Below, one piece after another: positions 8,293 through 16,161 of a stretch of DNA of 64,000 nt. A program made the translations under genes and the position numbers. Each line of letters starts with the position of its first letter. The first letter of the stretch is position 1. The notes beneath the pieces were generated by a model. That model saw only the letters and a list, made by a program, of their open reading frames with translations, did not search any database and was not told the DNA's origin. The DNA lies in contig NZ_VJVZ01000004.1 of assembly GCF_007097145.1 (NCBI RefSeq), positions 124,001 to 188,000 on the forward strand. Direction: 5' to 3'. The stretch is from Flavobacterium zepuense (GTDB taxonomy: Bacteria > Bacteroidota > Bacteroidia > Flavobacteriales > Flavobacteriaceae).

Positions 8293-10920
8293 ATGAAATC
8301 CCAGGATATAAGGAAGCAATTCCTGCAATTTTTTGAAGACAGGGGCCACCTTATCGTGCCATCTGCACCCATTGTAACCAAAGATGACCCTACCCTAATG
8401 TTTAACAACAGCGGTATGGCACAGTTTAAGGAGTTTTTTCTTGGCAACGGCACTCCTAAAAGCAAACGTATTGCCGATACCCAAAAATGCCTTCGCGTAA
8501 GCGGCAAGCACAACGACTTAGAGGATGTAGGTTTTGATACCTACCACCACACCATGTTTGAGATGCTTGGCAACTGGAGCTTTGGCGATTACTTTAAAAA
8601 AGAAGCCATTAACTGGGCGTGGGAACTACTTACCGAAACCTATAAGATACCTAAAGATATTTTGTATGTTACCGTGTTTGAAGGCAGCCCCGAAGAGAAT
8701 GTGCCTTTTGACCAGGAAGCCTATGATATCTGGAAAGGCCTTATTGCTGAAGACCGCATACTTTTAGGCAACAAGAAGGATAACTTTTGGGAAATGGGCG
8801 ACCAGGGTCCGTGTGGGCCGTGTTCTGAAATTCACGTAGATATCCGTTCTGCCGAAGAAAAAGCATTGGTACCGGGCAAAGACCTTATAAATAACGACCA
8901 CCCGCAGGTTGTAGAGATTTGGAACAATGTATTTATGGAATTTAACCGTAAAGCCGACCGTTCCCTCGAAAAACTACCTGCACAACACGTAGATACCGGT
9001 ATGGGCTTTGAGCGCCTTTGCATGGTGTTACAGGGTGTACAAAGTAATTATGACACTGATGTTTTTACCCCGCTTATACAAAAGATAGAAAGCATTACGG
9101 GTACTAAATACAATTCTAAAGCTGCTAACGCCGAAGAGGAGAAAGTAAATATCGCTATTCGCGTAATTGCCGATCACGTTCGTGCCGTGGCTTTTGCCAT
9201 TGCAGATGGACAGCTGCCAAGTAACGGTGGCGCGGGTTATGTAATACGCCGTATTTTAAGGAGGGCTATACGTTATGGGTTTACCTTCTTAAACACTAAA
9301 GAGCCGTTTATAAACGAACTGGTTGCGGTGCTTGCTGCGCAAATGGGCGAGTTTTTCCCTGAAATTAAATCGCAGCAAACTTTGGTTACCAATGTAATTC
9401 GCGAAGAAGAAGCTTCTTTTTTAAGGACGTTAGACCAGGGATTACAATTGCTTGATAATGTAATTGCTCAAACCGAAGGTAAAGAGGTTTCGGGTGCTAA
9501 GGCATTCGAATTGTATGATACATTTGGTTTCCCGGAAGATTTAACGGCGCTTATCTTAAAAGAGAAAGGCCTTGATTATAACAAGCCGGAGTTTGATGCC
9601 GAACTTAAAAAACAAAAAGAACGTTCTCGTGGTGCTAATGAAGTTGCCAAAGGCGACTGGGTTATTTTAACTGAAGGCAATACAGAGACTTTTGTTGGGT
9701 ACGACCAGCTTGAAAACGAGGTTAAGATTACCCGCTACCGCAAGGTAGATTCGGCTAAAGATGGTGTGCTGTACCAGCTCGTACTTAGCGCTACGCCTTT
9801 TTATCCTGAAGGTGGTGGCCAGGTAGGCGACCGTGGCGTGCTTAAGTCTATTAACGAGTCGATCGAAATACTGGATACCAAAAAAGAGAACAACCTTATA
9901 ATACATACCACTACAGAGCTTCCTGAAAATGTAGAAGGTAGCTTTACGGCAACCGTTAACGCCAAGGTAAGGCAGGACAGCGAGAGCAACCACTCGGCTA
10001 CTCACCTGTTACACCAGGCGCTACGCAGTATTTTAGGTACGCACGTAGAGCAAAAAGGGTCGTTGGTTAATGCCAATTACCTGCGTTTTGACTTTTCGCA
10101 CTACGCTAAAGTAACCGATGACGAGCTACAACAGGTTGAAGATTTTGTAAACGCCCGCATACAGGAGCATTTACCCCTTATAGAGCGCAGGAACATTCCG
10201 TTTAAACAGGCGGTTGAAGAAGGCGCTATGGCTTTGTTTGGCGAAAAATATGGCGACAGTGTACGTGCCATTAAATTTGGCAACAGCATGGAGCTTTGCG
10301 GTGGTACACACGTTAAAAACACGGCCGATATATGGTACTTTAAAATTATAAGTGAAGGCGCTGTAGCAGCGGGTATCCGCCGTATAGAGGCTATTACTAA
10401 TGATGCGGTTAAGAATTACTTTGCGGCCCAGGAAAAAGCCCTTGCCGAGGTTAAAGAGGCGCTTAAAAACCCGCAGGACACGCTTAAGGCAGTGGTATCA
10501 TTACAGGATGAGAACACTAAGCTTAAAAAACAACTGGAGCAGCTGCTTCGCGATAAGGCCAAAAACCTTAAAGGCGAACTGGCTACCGAGCTTCAGGAAA
10601 TAAACGGTGTACAGTTTTTAGCCAAACAGGTAGACCTTGATGCTACCGGCGCTAAAGACCTTGCTTACGAGCTGGGCACTCTGGGCACCAACCTGTTTAT
10701 TGTTCTGGCAACTGCCGATGCCGGTAAGCCAATGCTAACATGCTATGTATCTAAAGAACTTGTGGCATCTAAAGGCTTAAACGCCGGACAGGTAGTGCGC
10801 GAACTTGGCAAGTACATACAAGGTGGTGGCGGTGGCCAGCCTTTCTTTGCTACCGCAGGAGGTAAAAACGAGGCAGGCATCCCCGAAGCGCTTGCTAAGG
10901 CGGTAGATTTTATTAAGTAA
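8293..10920 (+). CDS. alaS: Alanine--tRNA ligase
   Basis: This 875-residue protein is full length for AlaRS. The N-terminus [15 protein letters not shown] and the class II motifs are typical. It carries NSGMAQFK, the motif [11 protein letters not shown], and an editing domain with the zinc-type HSATH (about residue 566) and CGGTH (about 669) sites. A coiled coil and a Gly-rich C-terminal C-Ala domain follow ([16 protein letters not shown]). It charges tRNA-Ala and clears mischarged Ser/Gly. It is divergent from the M23 operon. An apparent second copy of the last ten codons and the sequence just after the stop lies about 217 bases downstream, separated by a repeat element (see 11106-11151). 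Confidence 0.97.
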   Translation: MKSQDIRKQFLQFFEDRGHLIVPSAPIVTKDDPTLMFNNSGMAQFKEFFLGNGTPKSKRIADTQKCLRVSGKHNDLEDVGFDTYHHTMFEMLGNWSFGDYFKKEAINWAWELLTETYKIPKDILYVTVFEGSPEENVPFDQEAYDIWKGLIAEDRILLGNKKDNFWEMGDQGPCGPCSEIHVDIRSAEEKALVPGKDLINNDHPQVVEIWNNVFMEFNRKADRSLEKLPAQHVDTGMGFERLCMVLQGVQSNYDTDVFTPLIQKIESITGTKYNSKAANAEEEKVNIAIRVIADHVRAVAFAIADGQLPSNGGAGYVIRRILRRAIRYGFTFLNTKEPFINELVAVLAAQMGEFFPEIKSQQTLVTNVIREEEASFLRTLDQGLQLLDNVIAQTEGKEVSGAKAFELYDTFGFPEDLTALILKEKGLDYNKPEFDAELKKQKERSRGANEVAKGDWVILTEGNTETFVGYDQLENEVKITRYRKVDSAKDGVLYQLVLSATPFYPEGGGQVGDRGVLKSINESIEILDTKKENNLIIHTTTELPENVEGSFTATVNAKVRQDSESNHSATHLLHQALRSILGTHVEQKGSLVNANYLRFDFSHYAKVTDDELQQVEDFVNARIQEHLPLIERRNIPFKQAVEEGAMALFGEKYGDSVRAIKFGNSMELCGGTHVKNTADIWYFKIISEGAVAAGIRRIEAITNDAVKNYFAAQEKALAEVKEALKNPQDTLKAVVSLQDENTKLKKQLEQLLRDKAKNLKGELATELQEINGVQFLAKQVDLDATGAKDLAYELGTLGTNLFIVLATADAGKPMLTCYVSKELVASKGLNAGQVVRELGKYIQGGGGGQPFFATAGGKNEAGIPEALAKAVDFIK

Positions 10921-10960
10921 TATTTTTTACAAAGCAAATGTTTGCTTTATACATTTTAAA

Positions 10961-11076
10961 TCTCGCAAAAGTGCGAACACACAAAGAACTTTTGAAACTT
11001 AGCGCCTTTGCAAGAGAAGATAATGTTCTATTAAGAAACGTTACGAGCCGCTTTGCGCCTTTGCGTCTTTGCGAGA
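10961..11076. repeat. MITE-like element with inverted ends, TTTGCG family
   Basis: The left end TCTCGCAAAAGTGCGAAC and the right end CGTCTTTGCGAGA are imperfect inverted repeats, both made of the words GCAAAG/CTTTGCG. The element is about 116 bases. A related half-element is at 11179-11208. It codes for nothing visible. The architecture matches the other word-repeat elements in the window. Confidence 0.6.
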
Positions 11077-11105
11077 ATATTAACTTGTTTACAATGAAGG
11101 AAAAA

Positions 11106-11151
11106 CGCTTGCTAAGTTTGTAGATTTTGTAAAATAATATTTTTTTACAAA
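11106..11151 (+). pseudogene. Duplicate of the alaS 3' end (remnant)
   Basis: The sequence from CGCTTGCTAAG to ACAAA repeats 10889-10933 with six substitutions and one extra T. Read in frame it gives TLAKFVDFVK-stop, the counterpart of the alaS tail [14 protein letters not shown], followed by the same TATTTTTT run. It is a relic of a second alaS 3' end left beyond the repeat element. Confidence 0.65.
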
Positions 11152-11178
11152 TTAAAAATATTTGATCACATAGCTATC

Positions 11179-11208
11179 GTCTCGCAAAGGCGCGAAGACG
11201 CAAAGAGC
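11179..11208. repeat. Half-copy of the TTTGCG-family element
   Basis: TCTCGCAAAGGCGCGAAGAC and the following GCAAAGAGC repeat the inverted end of the element at 10961-11076. It sits just before the GxxExxY gene. Confidence 0.6.
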
Positions 11209-11245
11209 ATTACAAAGGCGTTTTTGCATGATATTAATGATTACA

Positions 11246-11623
11246 ATGACGGAAAATGATATTGCTAAAATAGTTGTAGATGCCTGTTATCACATTCATG
11301 TTAAACTTGGACCTGGTTTGCTTGAATCTGTATATGAGACTATATTGTATTACGAATTAGAGCAGCGCGGTTTAAGGGTTGAACGCCAGAAGCCTTTACC
11401 ATTAATTTGGAAAGACCTCAAAATGGATATAGGCTATAGGGCAGATTTAATTATAGAAAATAAGGTAATTATTGAAATCAAATCTGTCGAAAAAATTGCC
11501 CTTGTGCATCCTAAACAGGTACTAACTTATCTACGTATATCGGGCTGCAAATTGGGGCTTTTAATTAACTTTAACGAAGCCTATATAAAAGACGGCATTA
11601 AGAGGATAGCACATAATTTGTAA
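11246..11623 (+). CDS. GxxExxY family protein (nuclease-like fold)
   Basis: About 125 residues from ATG 11246 (in-frame ATGs also at 11228 and 11237; the family usually begins MTEN-DIAKI, which favours 11246). The name motif is present as GLLESVY. The segment YRADLIIENKVIIEIKS shows the D...E-x-K spacing of PD-(D/E)XK nucleases; catalytic activity in this family is unproven. It lies in a repeat-rich spacer directly after alaS, with a TTTGCG half-element 38 bases upstream, and 10 bases before the GSCFA gene. Genes of this family have a patchy distribution, which would fit acquisition, though base composition here does not stand out. Confidence 0.8.
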   Translation: MTENDIAKIVVDACYHIHVKLGPGLLESVYETILYYELEQRGLRVERQKPLPLIWKDLKMDIGYRADLIIENKVIIEIKSVEKIALVHPKQVLTYLRISGCKLGLLINFNEAYIKDGIKRIAHNL

Positions 11624-11633
11624 TACAAAAACC

Positions 11634-12590
11634 ATGCACTTCACAACCCAAATACCCATTACAAAAGGTAATCTGCCTATAGATTATAATTCACGTATTA
11701 TGTCCTTGGGTTCGTGTTTTGCAGTTAATATAGGCCAAAAGTTTGATTATTTTAAACTGCGCAATACCACCAACCCATTTGGAATATTATTTCACCCATT
11801 GGCATTAGAAAAATTTATCGGCTTTGCTGTAAACCAAAAAACGTTTACCGAAGCCGATATTTTTTTTAATAACGAACGCTGGCATTGTTTTGATGCCCAC
11901 TCCGACCTGAGCAGCACATCTAAAGAAGAGTTGCTTGCCAACCTCAACACAGCAACAGCGTCGGCGCATGCTGAAATTAAAACCGCCACCCACCTTATCA
12001 TTACCTTAGGCACAGCATGGGTATATAGGGAAATTGCTTCGGGCAACCTGGTAGCCAATTGCCATAAGGTGCCTCAAAAGCAATTTAATAAAGAACTGCT
12101 TTCGGCTCATGCAATACAGGATAGCCTTTCAGGAATTGTCAACCTTGTAAAAGAAGTTAACCCGGCTGCACATATTATATTCACGGTTTCGCCCGTGCGC
12201 CACATTAAAGATGGTTTTACCGAAAACCAATGGAGCAAGGCTAATTTAATTAGTGCTTTGCACACGGTTTTGGCAACACCCCCTTTGGGGGCAGGGGGGC
12301 TTTACTTCCCCTCTTACGAAATCATGATGGACGAGCTGCGCGATTACCGCTTTTATGCCCAGGATATGATCCATCCTAACCAAACCGCAATAGACTACAT
12401 CTGGGAGCGTTTTACTGATGCCTGGATTACCCGGGAGGCACAGCAAACCATGAAACTGGCCGACACCATACAAAAAGGGTTGCAGCACCGCTCTTTTAAC
12501 CCCGATTCGCAACAGCACCGTAATTTTTTGACAAAGCTGTCAGATAAAATTGCAACGCTGCAAAATCAATACCCCCACATTACTTTTTAA
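11634..12590 (+). CDS. GSCFA domain-containing protein
   Basis: This 318-residue protein carries the defining motif LGSCFA near residue 25. Further conserved blocks are LRNTTNPFG, LIITLGTAWVYR, FTVSPVRHIKDGF and FPSYEIMMDELRDYRFY...DMIHPN. The layout resembles an SGNH/GDSL-type hydrolase, with GSC giving the Ser and the D..HP pair near the end; the substrate is unknown. No signal peptide is seen. An in-frame G/C-run insertion (12278-12299), decoding TPPLGAGG, interrupts the region just before FPSYEIMMDEL. It looks like a repeat inserted into the coding sequence. Transcription may be shared with the GxxExxY gene. Confidence 0.9.
   Translation: MHFTTQIPITKGNLPIDYNSRIMSLGSCFAVNIGQKFDYFKLRNTTNPFGILFHPLALEKFIGFAVNQKTFTEADIFFNNERWHCFDAHSDLSSTSKEELLANLNTATASAHAEIKTATHLIITLGTAWVYREIASGNLVANCHKVPQKQFNKELLSAHAIQDSLSGIVNLVKEVNPAAHIIFTVSPVRHIKDGFTENQWSKANLISALHTVLATPPLGAGGLYFPSYEIMMDELRDYRFYAQDMIHPNQTAIDYIWERFTDAWITREAQQTMKLADTIQKGLQHRSFNPDSQQHRNFLTKLSDKIATLQNQYPHITF
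12278..12299. repeat. G/C-run repeat inside the GSCFA gene
   Basis: The run ACCCCCTTTGGGGGCAGGGG is strikingly GC-rich within an AT-rich gene and keeps the reading frame. Its form (C-run, TTT, G-run, CA, G-run) is palindromic in its first half. Confidence 0.55.
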
Positions 12591-12640
12591 GTGTATTATA
12601 ACAGGGGTTTCCGCAAAATCTTCTTACATTTAAAATAAAA

Positions 12641-13252
12641 ATGGTTAAAAAGATAGCAGTTGGTATTGTGGTACTTATACTAATTTACCTTGCCTTTAGG
12701 TATTGCGAGTTTAAGGATGACGACAGCCGCACCACGATTGAAGAAACTGCCCTTATACAACAGCAAATTAAAAATGTAGGCAAACTGGTAGTTACCGAAG
12801 GCCATTTTAGCGAAGTGCTTACCTATAAAGACCAGCAAAAATATTTAATGGACCTTGTTTCTTTCGAGAAAAAGGCCTTAGTGGTGGTTAACGCCGATGT
12901 TACCGTGAGTTTCGACCTGAGCAAGATTGAGTATGATATTGATGAGGTAAACAAGGTAATCACGATAAAAAACATCCCTAAAGAAGAGATTAAAATTAAC
13001 CCCGACCTAAAGTTTTATGATGTTCAGCAAAATGGGTTTAATGAGTTTAGCGGAGACGATTACAATAAGATAAATGCACAGGTAAAAGCCAGCCTTGCCA
13101 AAAAAATAGAGAAATCTACCCTTAAGACCAACGCCCAAAACAGGCTTATAAGCGAATTATCTAAACTATTGATACTTACCAATACCATGGGTTGGAAACT
13201 GCAATACAACGGCCAGGATGTACAAACCGAGAATATAAACACACTGTTATAA
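12641..13252 (+). CDS. DUF4230 domain-containing membrane-anchored protein
   Basis: This 203-residue protein has an N-terminal membrane helix (about 4-20) and then a conserved alpha/beta domain. Typical DUF4230 stretches are visible: LVVTEGHFSEV, FEKKALVVVNADVTVSFDLSK and ITIKNIPKEEIKINPDLKFYD. The role is unknown. The C-terminal half is helical and basic. It is 50 bases after the GSCFA stop and ends at a bidirectional terminator shared with the convergent hydroxylase gene. The start ATG 12641 is supported by the membrane helix beginning immediately. Confidence 0.85.
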   Translation: MVKKIAVGIVVLILIYLAFRYCEFKDDDSRTTIEETALIQQQIKNVGKLVVTEGHFSEVLTYKDQQKYLMDLVSFEKKALVVVNADVTVSFDLSKIEYDIDEVNKVITIKNIPKEEIKINPDLKFYDVQQNGFNEFSGDDYNKINAQVKASLAKKIEKSTLKTNAQNRLISELSKLLILTNTMGWKLQYNGQDVQTENINTLL

Positions 13253-13253
13253 A

Positions 13254-13278
13254 AAAGAGCACCTTTAGGATGCTCTTT
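13254..13278. terminator. Bidirectional terminator between convergent genes
   Basis: AAAGAGCA and TGCTCTTT form an 8-bp stem with a 9-base loop, with A-runs on the left and AAAAATTTAA on the right. It serves both the DUF4230 gene and the hydroxylase gene. Confidence 0.75.
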
Positions 13279-13284
13279 AAAAAT

Positions 13285-15048
13285 TTAATTTACACTTTCT
13301 TTTTCAAATATCAGTTCGAGGCCGCCGTCTATAAGATGGGCAACCTTAGGGCGTTTAATTTTTAAATTATCCAAATACTCTAAAACTTGTGGTAACAAAA
13401 CATCATCGTTTTGTTTGTGCAGCAGCTCGGCAATTTCTACCGAAAGCAGCCAGTCGTTAGGATGGTTATTTTTTAGCGACGTAAATACATCCGCAATGGT
13501 GAAGCCTGCTTCTTTACCTTCCCTTATATTCCTTATGGCAGCATAAAGGTTTTCCAGCGCTTCCCTCTCGTCAGATCTTGCTGCTTTTATGGTTTTACTC
13601 GATGGCACATGGTTCACTAAGTCGAAACTGTTAACATCGGCAGGGCCGGAAAAAGCAGAAATCACTTTTTTACCCACAGCCATATCATAAATACCCCACT
13701 CCGGCATAAACAGCACAGTATCGTTATGCTTAACTGTACAGTCTTTAAAACTTATTAATATGATCTTACCCTGAAGGTTACGTGTACCGGTAATAATTTC
13801 ACCACTAACGGTAATATCGCCTTCAAATTCCAGCGTTACCCTTAACCCTTCGTAAATATCGTAAGCTTTAAGGTCGCGCGGACTCATATCTTCAATCGCC
13901 AGGTTAATGCCTTTAAGCTTGCCTACAGGGCCGCCAAAACCTTCGGCATGGTATGAAGTATCGTGGCCCACTAACTCCTTTTCACGATGCGATAATGCCG
14001 TTTTACCGGTGGTTTGCAGGTAAACCGGTTTGCCATTTTCCTCAATTACATTAGTAAACACACCGCTTATTTGTATGCCGGTACTTAACTCAACCGTTCC
14101 TAATGCTTTAGATTTAATCAGTTTCTCCACACCGGATAATCCACCCGTGCGCAACGCCATTTTATTGGCAAACTCTTCCAACACCAGGCTAAGATGAGCA
14201 AAATCAGGCGTTACAAAAAGCTGCGGCTGTAGCTTGGTAATATCAAAGCTTTGGTAAGCAGCGTTAATATCATATGGCAGTTTTTTTACATTATCGGTCA
14301 TGCACCAGGCGCTCTCACCAATAGATGAAAGCAGGCCTGCACCGTAAATTTTAGGGTCTTCAACAGTTCCTATTAGTCCGTACTCCACCGTCCACCAGTG
14401 CAGGTTACGGATAAGCGCCATTTCAGATGGTTCTTCCGATGTATCGTTTTGCAGGTCTTCCACCTTTTTCTCAATCGCATCAATATCAGCCTGTGGCGTG
14501 CCTTCGGCCTCTTTTAGTATCGATAATAAGCGTATTGCTTCGTAGATTTCATAATCCCTTGCCGATGAAATGGCCTTACAGCCGATCTCTCCAAAACGCC
14601 TAAGGTATTCGGCATACTCAGGATTGGCAATAATGGGTGCATGCCCTGCTCCCTCGTGAATAATATCGGGTGCGGGTGTATATTCTATATGTTCAAGCTG
14701 ACGGATGTCGCTTGCAATTACAAGCACATTATACGCCTGAAACTCCATAAATGCATTAGGCGGTATAAAACCGTCTACTGCCACGGCTGCCCAGCCAATT
14801 TCTTCAAGAATGCGGTTCATACCATACATGCTGGGTATATTCTCTATCTCTATACCGGTTTTTTTAAGTCCGTCAAGATAAGAGTTGTGTGCCACCCTGC
14901 TTAGGTAATCTACATTTTTGCGCATAACATAGCGCCATACCGCCTGGTTTATAGGGGTATAGTCGGTATAATCCTGCGGTTTAATAAACTGCCTTAAGTG
15001 CTTTGGCAACCGGTCTATAAGCGGGTTGCTTTCAAAAGATGCATCCAT
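13285..15048 (-). CDS. Biopterin-dependent aromatic amino acid hydroxylase (phenylalanine 4-monooxygenase-like)
   Basis: This 587-residue protein has the iron-binding core of phenylalanine/tyrosine/tryptophan hydroxylases. HEGAGH supplies H131 and H136, and WWTVEYGLIG supplies the Glu ligand at about 222. Around them are the expected NPEYAEYLRRFGEIG and SSIGESAWC blocks. The bacterial enzyme is usually about 280 residues; this one continues for another 280. The extra C-terminal half (about 300-587) is of the kind seen in long Bacteroidota versions, and its function is unknown. The likely reaction is phenylalanine to tyrosine; substrate choice cannot be read with certainty. No pterin dehydratase gene lies alongside. 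A good promoter precedes it. Confidence 0.88.
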   Translation of the reverse strand: MDASFESNPLIDRLPKHLRQFIKPQDYTDYTPINQAVWRYVMRKNVDYLSRVAHNSYLDGLKKTGIEIENIPSMYGMNRILEEIGWAAVAVDGFIPPNAFMEFQAYNVLVIASDIRQLEHIEYTPAPDIIHEGAGHAPIIANPEYAEYLRRFGEIGCKAISSARDYEIYEAIRLLSILKEAEGTPQADIDAIEKKVEDLQNDTSEEPSEMALIRNLHWWTVEYGLIGTVEDPKIYGAGLLSSIGESAWCMTDNVKKLPYDINAAYQSFDITKLQPQLFVTPDFAHLSLVLEEFANKMALRTGGLSGVEKLIKSKALGTVELSTGIQISGVFTNVIEENGKPVYLQTTGKTALSHREKELVGHDTSYHAEGFGGPVGKLKGINLAIEDMSPRDLKAYDIYEGLRVTLEFEGDITVSGEIITGTRNLQGKIILISFKDCTVKHNDTVLFMPEWGIYDMAVGKKVISAFSGPADVNSFDLVNHVPSSKTIKAARSDEREALENLYAAIRNIREGKEAGFTIADVFTSLKNNHPNDWLLSVEIAELLHKQNDDVLLPQVLEYLDNLKIKRPKVAHLIDGGLELIFEKESVN

Positions 15049-15071
15049 GAATTTACGTGTTAGTCACTTCG

Positions 15072-15101
15072 TAAAATTACGAAATTCTCATATAGTAGCA
15101 A
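15072..15101 (-). promoter_or_regulatory. Promoter of the hydroxylase gene
   Basis: TTG (15101-15099) and TAATTTTA (15079-15072) on the minus strand are 19 bases apart. The -7 box differs from TAnnTTTG only at the last base. The start site would be about 15-20 bases before ATG 15048. Confidence 0.5.
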
Positions 15102-15159
15102 TAAAACATAAAGTTTATATTTTAATTTTTGACACAATAAACTTTCTGTTACAAATTAT

Positions 15160-15193
15160 ACAAAACAAGAAAGCCGCAACAAATTGCTGCGGC
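15160..15193 (-). terminator. Terminator of the candidate micro-ORF transcript
   Basis: On the minus strand GCCGCAGCA and TGTTGCGGC form a 9-bp stem (one G-U) with an ATT loop, followed by TTTCTTGTTTTG. No large gene on this strand ends here; the only candidate is the 27-codon frame just upstream. Confidence 0.75.
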
Positions 15194-15220
15194 CTTACTG
15201 TATAAAGTAATTAAACTGAG

Positions 15221-15304
15221 TTAGTATATACGTGCTGTTGTAATGGTTCTCCTCCCAACCGCCACAATCAGTATAAGCAACATCAAAAGGATAATGATTA
15301 TCAC
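15221..15304 (-). CDS. Candidate 27-residue membrane micro-protein
   Basis: A minus-strand frame opens with GTG at 15304 and closes with TAA at 15223-15221. The first 16 residues are almost wholly Ile, Leu, Val and Met, enough to cross a membrane, followed by GRRTITTARIY. The basic C-terminal tail suits a single-pass protein. In-frame TAA lies two codons before the GTG; an internal ATG at codon 8 would give 20 residues. A strong terminator follows 27 bases after the stop, and another terminator lies 116 bases upstream, so the frame has its own transcription unit. No recognisable ribosome site is seen, which is usual in this phylum. Function unknown; coding status is inference. Confidence 0.4.
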   Translation of the reverse strand: MIIIILLMLLILIVAVGRRTITTARIY

Positions 15305-15411
15305 AAATTAAAAACTTAAAACCTTTTAATATTTAATTACTTCCTCAAAAGTAATCCTATAAAGCCACCATAAAATTTAATTGAGCGGAAGGCCGCCTTT
15401 TTGTAGGTAAA

Positions 15412-15446
15412 CAAAAAAAGAAGCGCACCTTTATGGGGTGCGCTTC
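15412..15446 (-). terminator. Terminator of the candidate structured RNA
   Basis: On the minus strand GAAGCGCACC pairs with GGTGCGCTTC over a 7-base loop and runs into TTTTTTTG. It lies far beyond the terminator of the nearest minus-strand gene (15722-15750), so it must end a separate transcript. Confidence 0.8.
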
Positions 15447-15617
15447 AGGATCTAGTTTAGTAGTAGGGAATTAGTTTTTGATTTATTATCAACCGTAACT
15501 CCTTTTCCGGTTGCTATCTATATAAATCATTACTATGTGCATTGGAAAAAATATCTTCAGACATTTATTTTCCTGAACGGGTTAGCCTGCCAGCTAAACC
15601 TGCCCTGCACATTGCAA
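15420..15617 (-). ncRNA. Candidate structured small RNA with a three-way junction
   Basis: Read on the minus strand, TTGCAATGTGCA (15617-15606) pairs with TGCACATAGTAA (15541-15530): 11 of 12 positions pair, one as G-U. Inside lie two hairpins: GGTTTAGC/GCTAACC (15600-15580, one bulge) and GGAAAA.../...TTTTCC (15573-15544). After the junction come CAACCG/CGGTTG (15513-15490) and the terminator at 15420-15446. The G-U pair would be a C-A mismatch on the plus strand, so the minus strand is favoured. A 16-codon frame (15564-15514, beginning MSEDIFSNAH) overlaps the second hairpin, so a small coding or dual-function RNA is possible. I could not match it to a known family. Confidence 0.5.
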
Positions 15618-15711
15618 CAGTACCATAGCAATTTGTGGTTTTATATTATAGTCTTTTAAAAAGTAAAAAGGTTGCGTGAAAAAAATAAAAAACATTATAA
15701 AATATCTTTCC

Positions 15712-15750
15712 ATAAAAAAATACCCCCAAAGTATAGAACTTTTGGAGGTT
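15712..15750 (-). terminator. Terminator of the Pro/Thr-rich lipoprotein gene
   Basis: On the minus strand ACCTCCAAAAGT and ACTTTGGGGGT pair (one U-G, one bulged A) and are followed by ATTTTTTTATGG. Confidence 0.7.
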
Positions 15751-15771
15751 ATAAATTGATAGTTTGTACTA

Positions 15772-16086
15772 TTATTCAGTAGTTTGAATTGTAACCTCGG
15801 TTTTCTTTTTAGAAACAGTTACATCATTTACTTTTTCGCCATTTTTCTTTTTAAACGATACGCCATCGCCATTAACACTTATAGAGGTTCCATCAGGATC
15901 TTTTTCTTGTGTGGTAGTTGTGGTGGTAGTGGTAGTTTTTACCGGGGTAACGGGCGTTTGCGGCTCAGGAGTTACCGGTGGCGCGGGGTTTTCTACCGGG
16001 GGCGGAGTTGGTGGTGGTGTTTCATTCTTTTTGCAGGAAGCCATAAGCAGTATGGCAAGGCCCGACATCATTACAACCTTTTTCAT
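15772..16086 (-). CDS. Small Pro/Thr-rich lipoprotein
   Basis: This 104-residue protein begins with a lipoprotein signal whose lipobox is LMASC (Cys18). KKNET, a proline-rich stretch (PPPTPPPVENPAPPVTPEPQ) and a run of threonines follow. The last 40 residues are Lys, Val and Asp-rich (VSFKKKNGEKVNDVTVSKKK). This looks like a flexible envelope spacer with a small basic tail. I do not recognise a family. It stands alone, with its own terminator and about 75 bases to the next gene start. Confidence 0.65.
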   Translation of the reverse strand: MKKVVMMSGLAILLMASCKKNETPPPTPPPVENPAPPVTPEPQTPVTPVKTTTTTTTTTQEKDPDGTSISVNGDGVSFKKKNGEKVNDVTVSKKKTEVTIQTTE

Positions 16087-16161
16087 AAGTATTAGTTTAA
16101 TTGTGTTTATATCCTAAAATTAACCAATTAAATCGTACTAATACTTAAGATAAACATAAAG

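Noticed and set aside
15784..16095. Plus-strand frame of about 100 codons over the small lipoprotein gene
   Set aside because: Val/Gly-rich mirror of the Pro/Thr codons on the other strand, where a lipoprotein signal is present.
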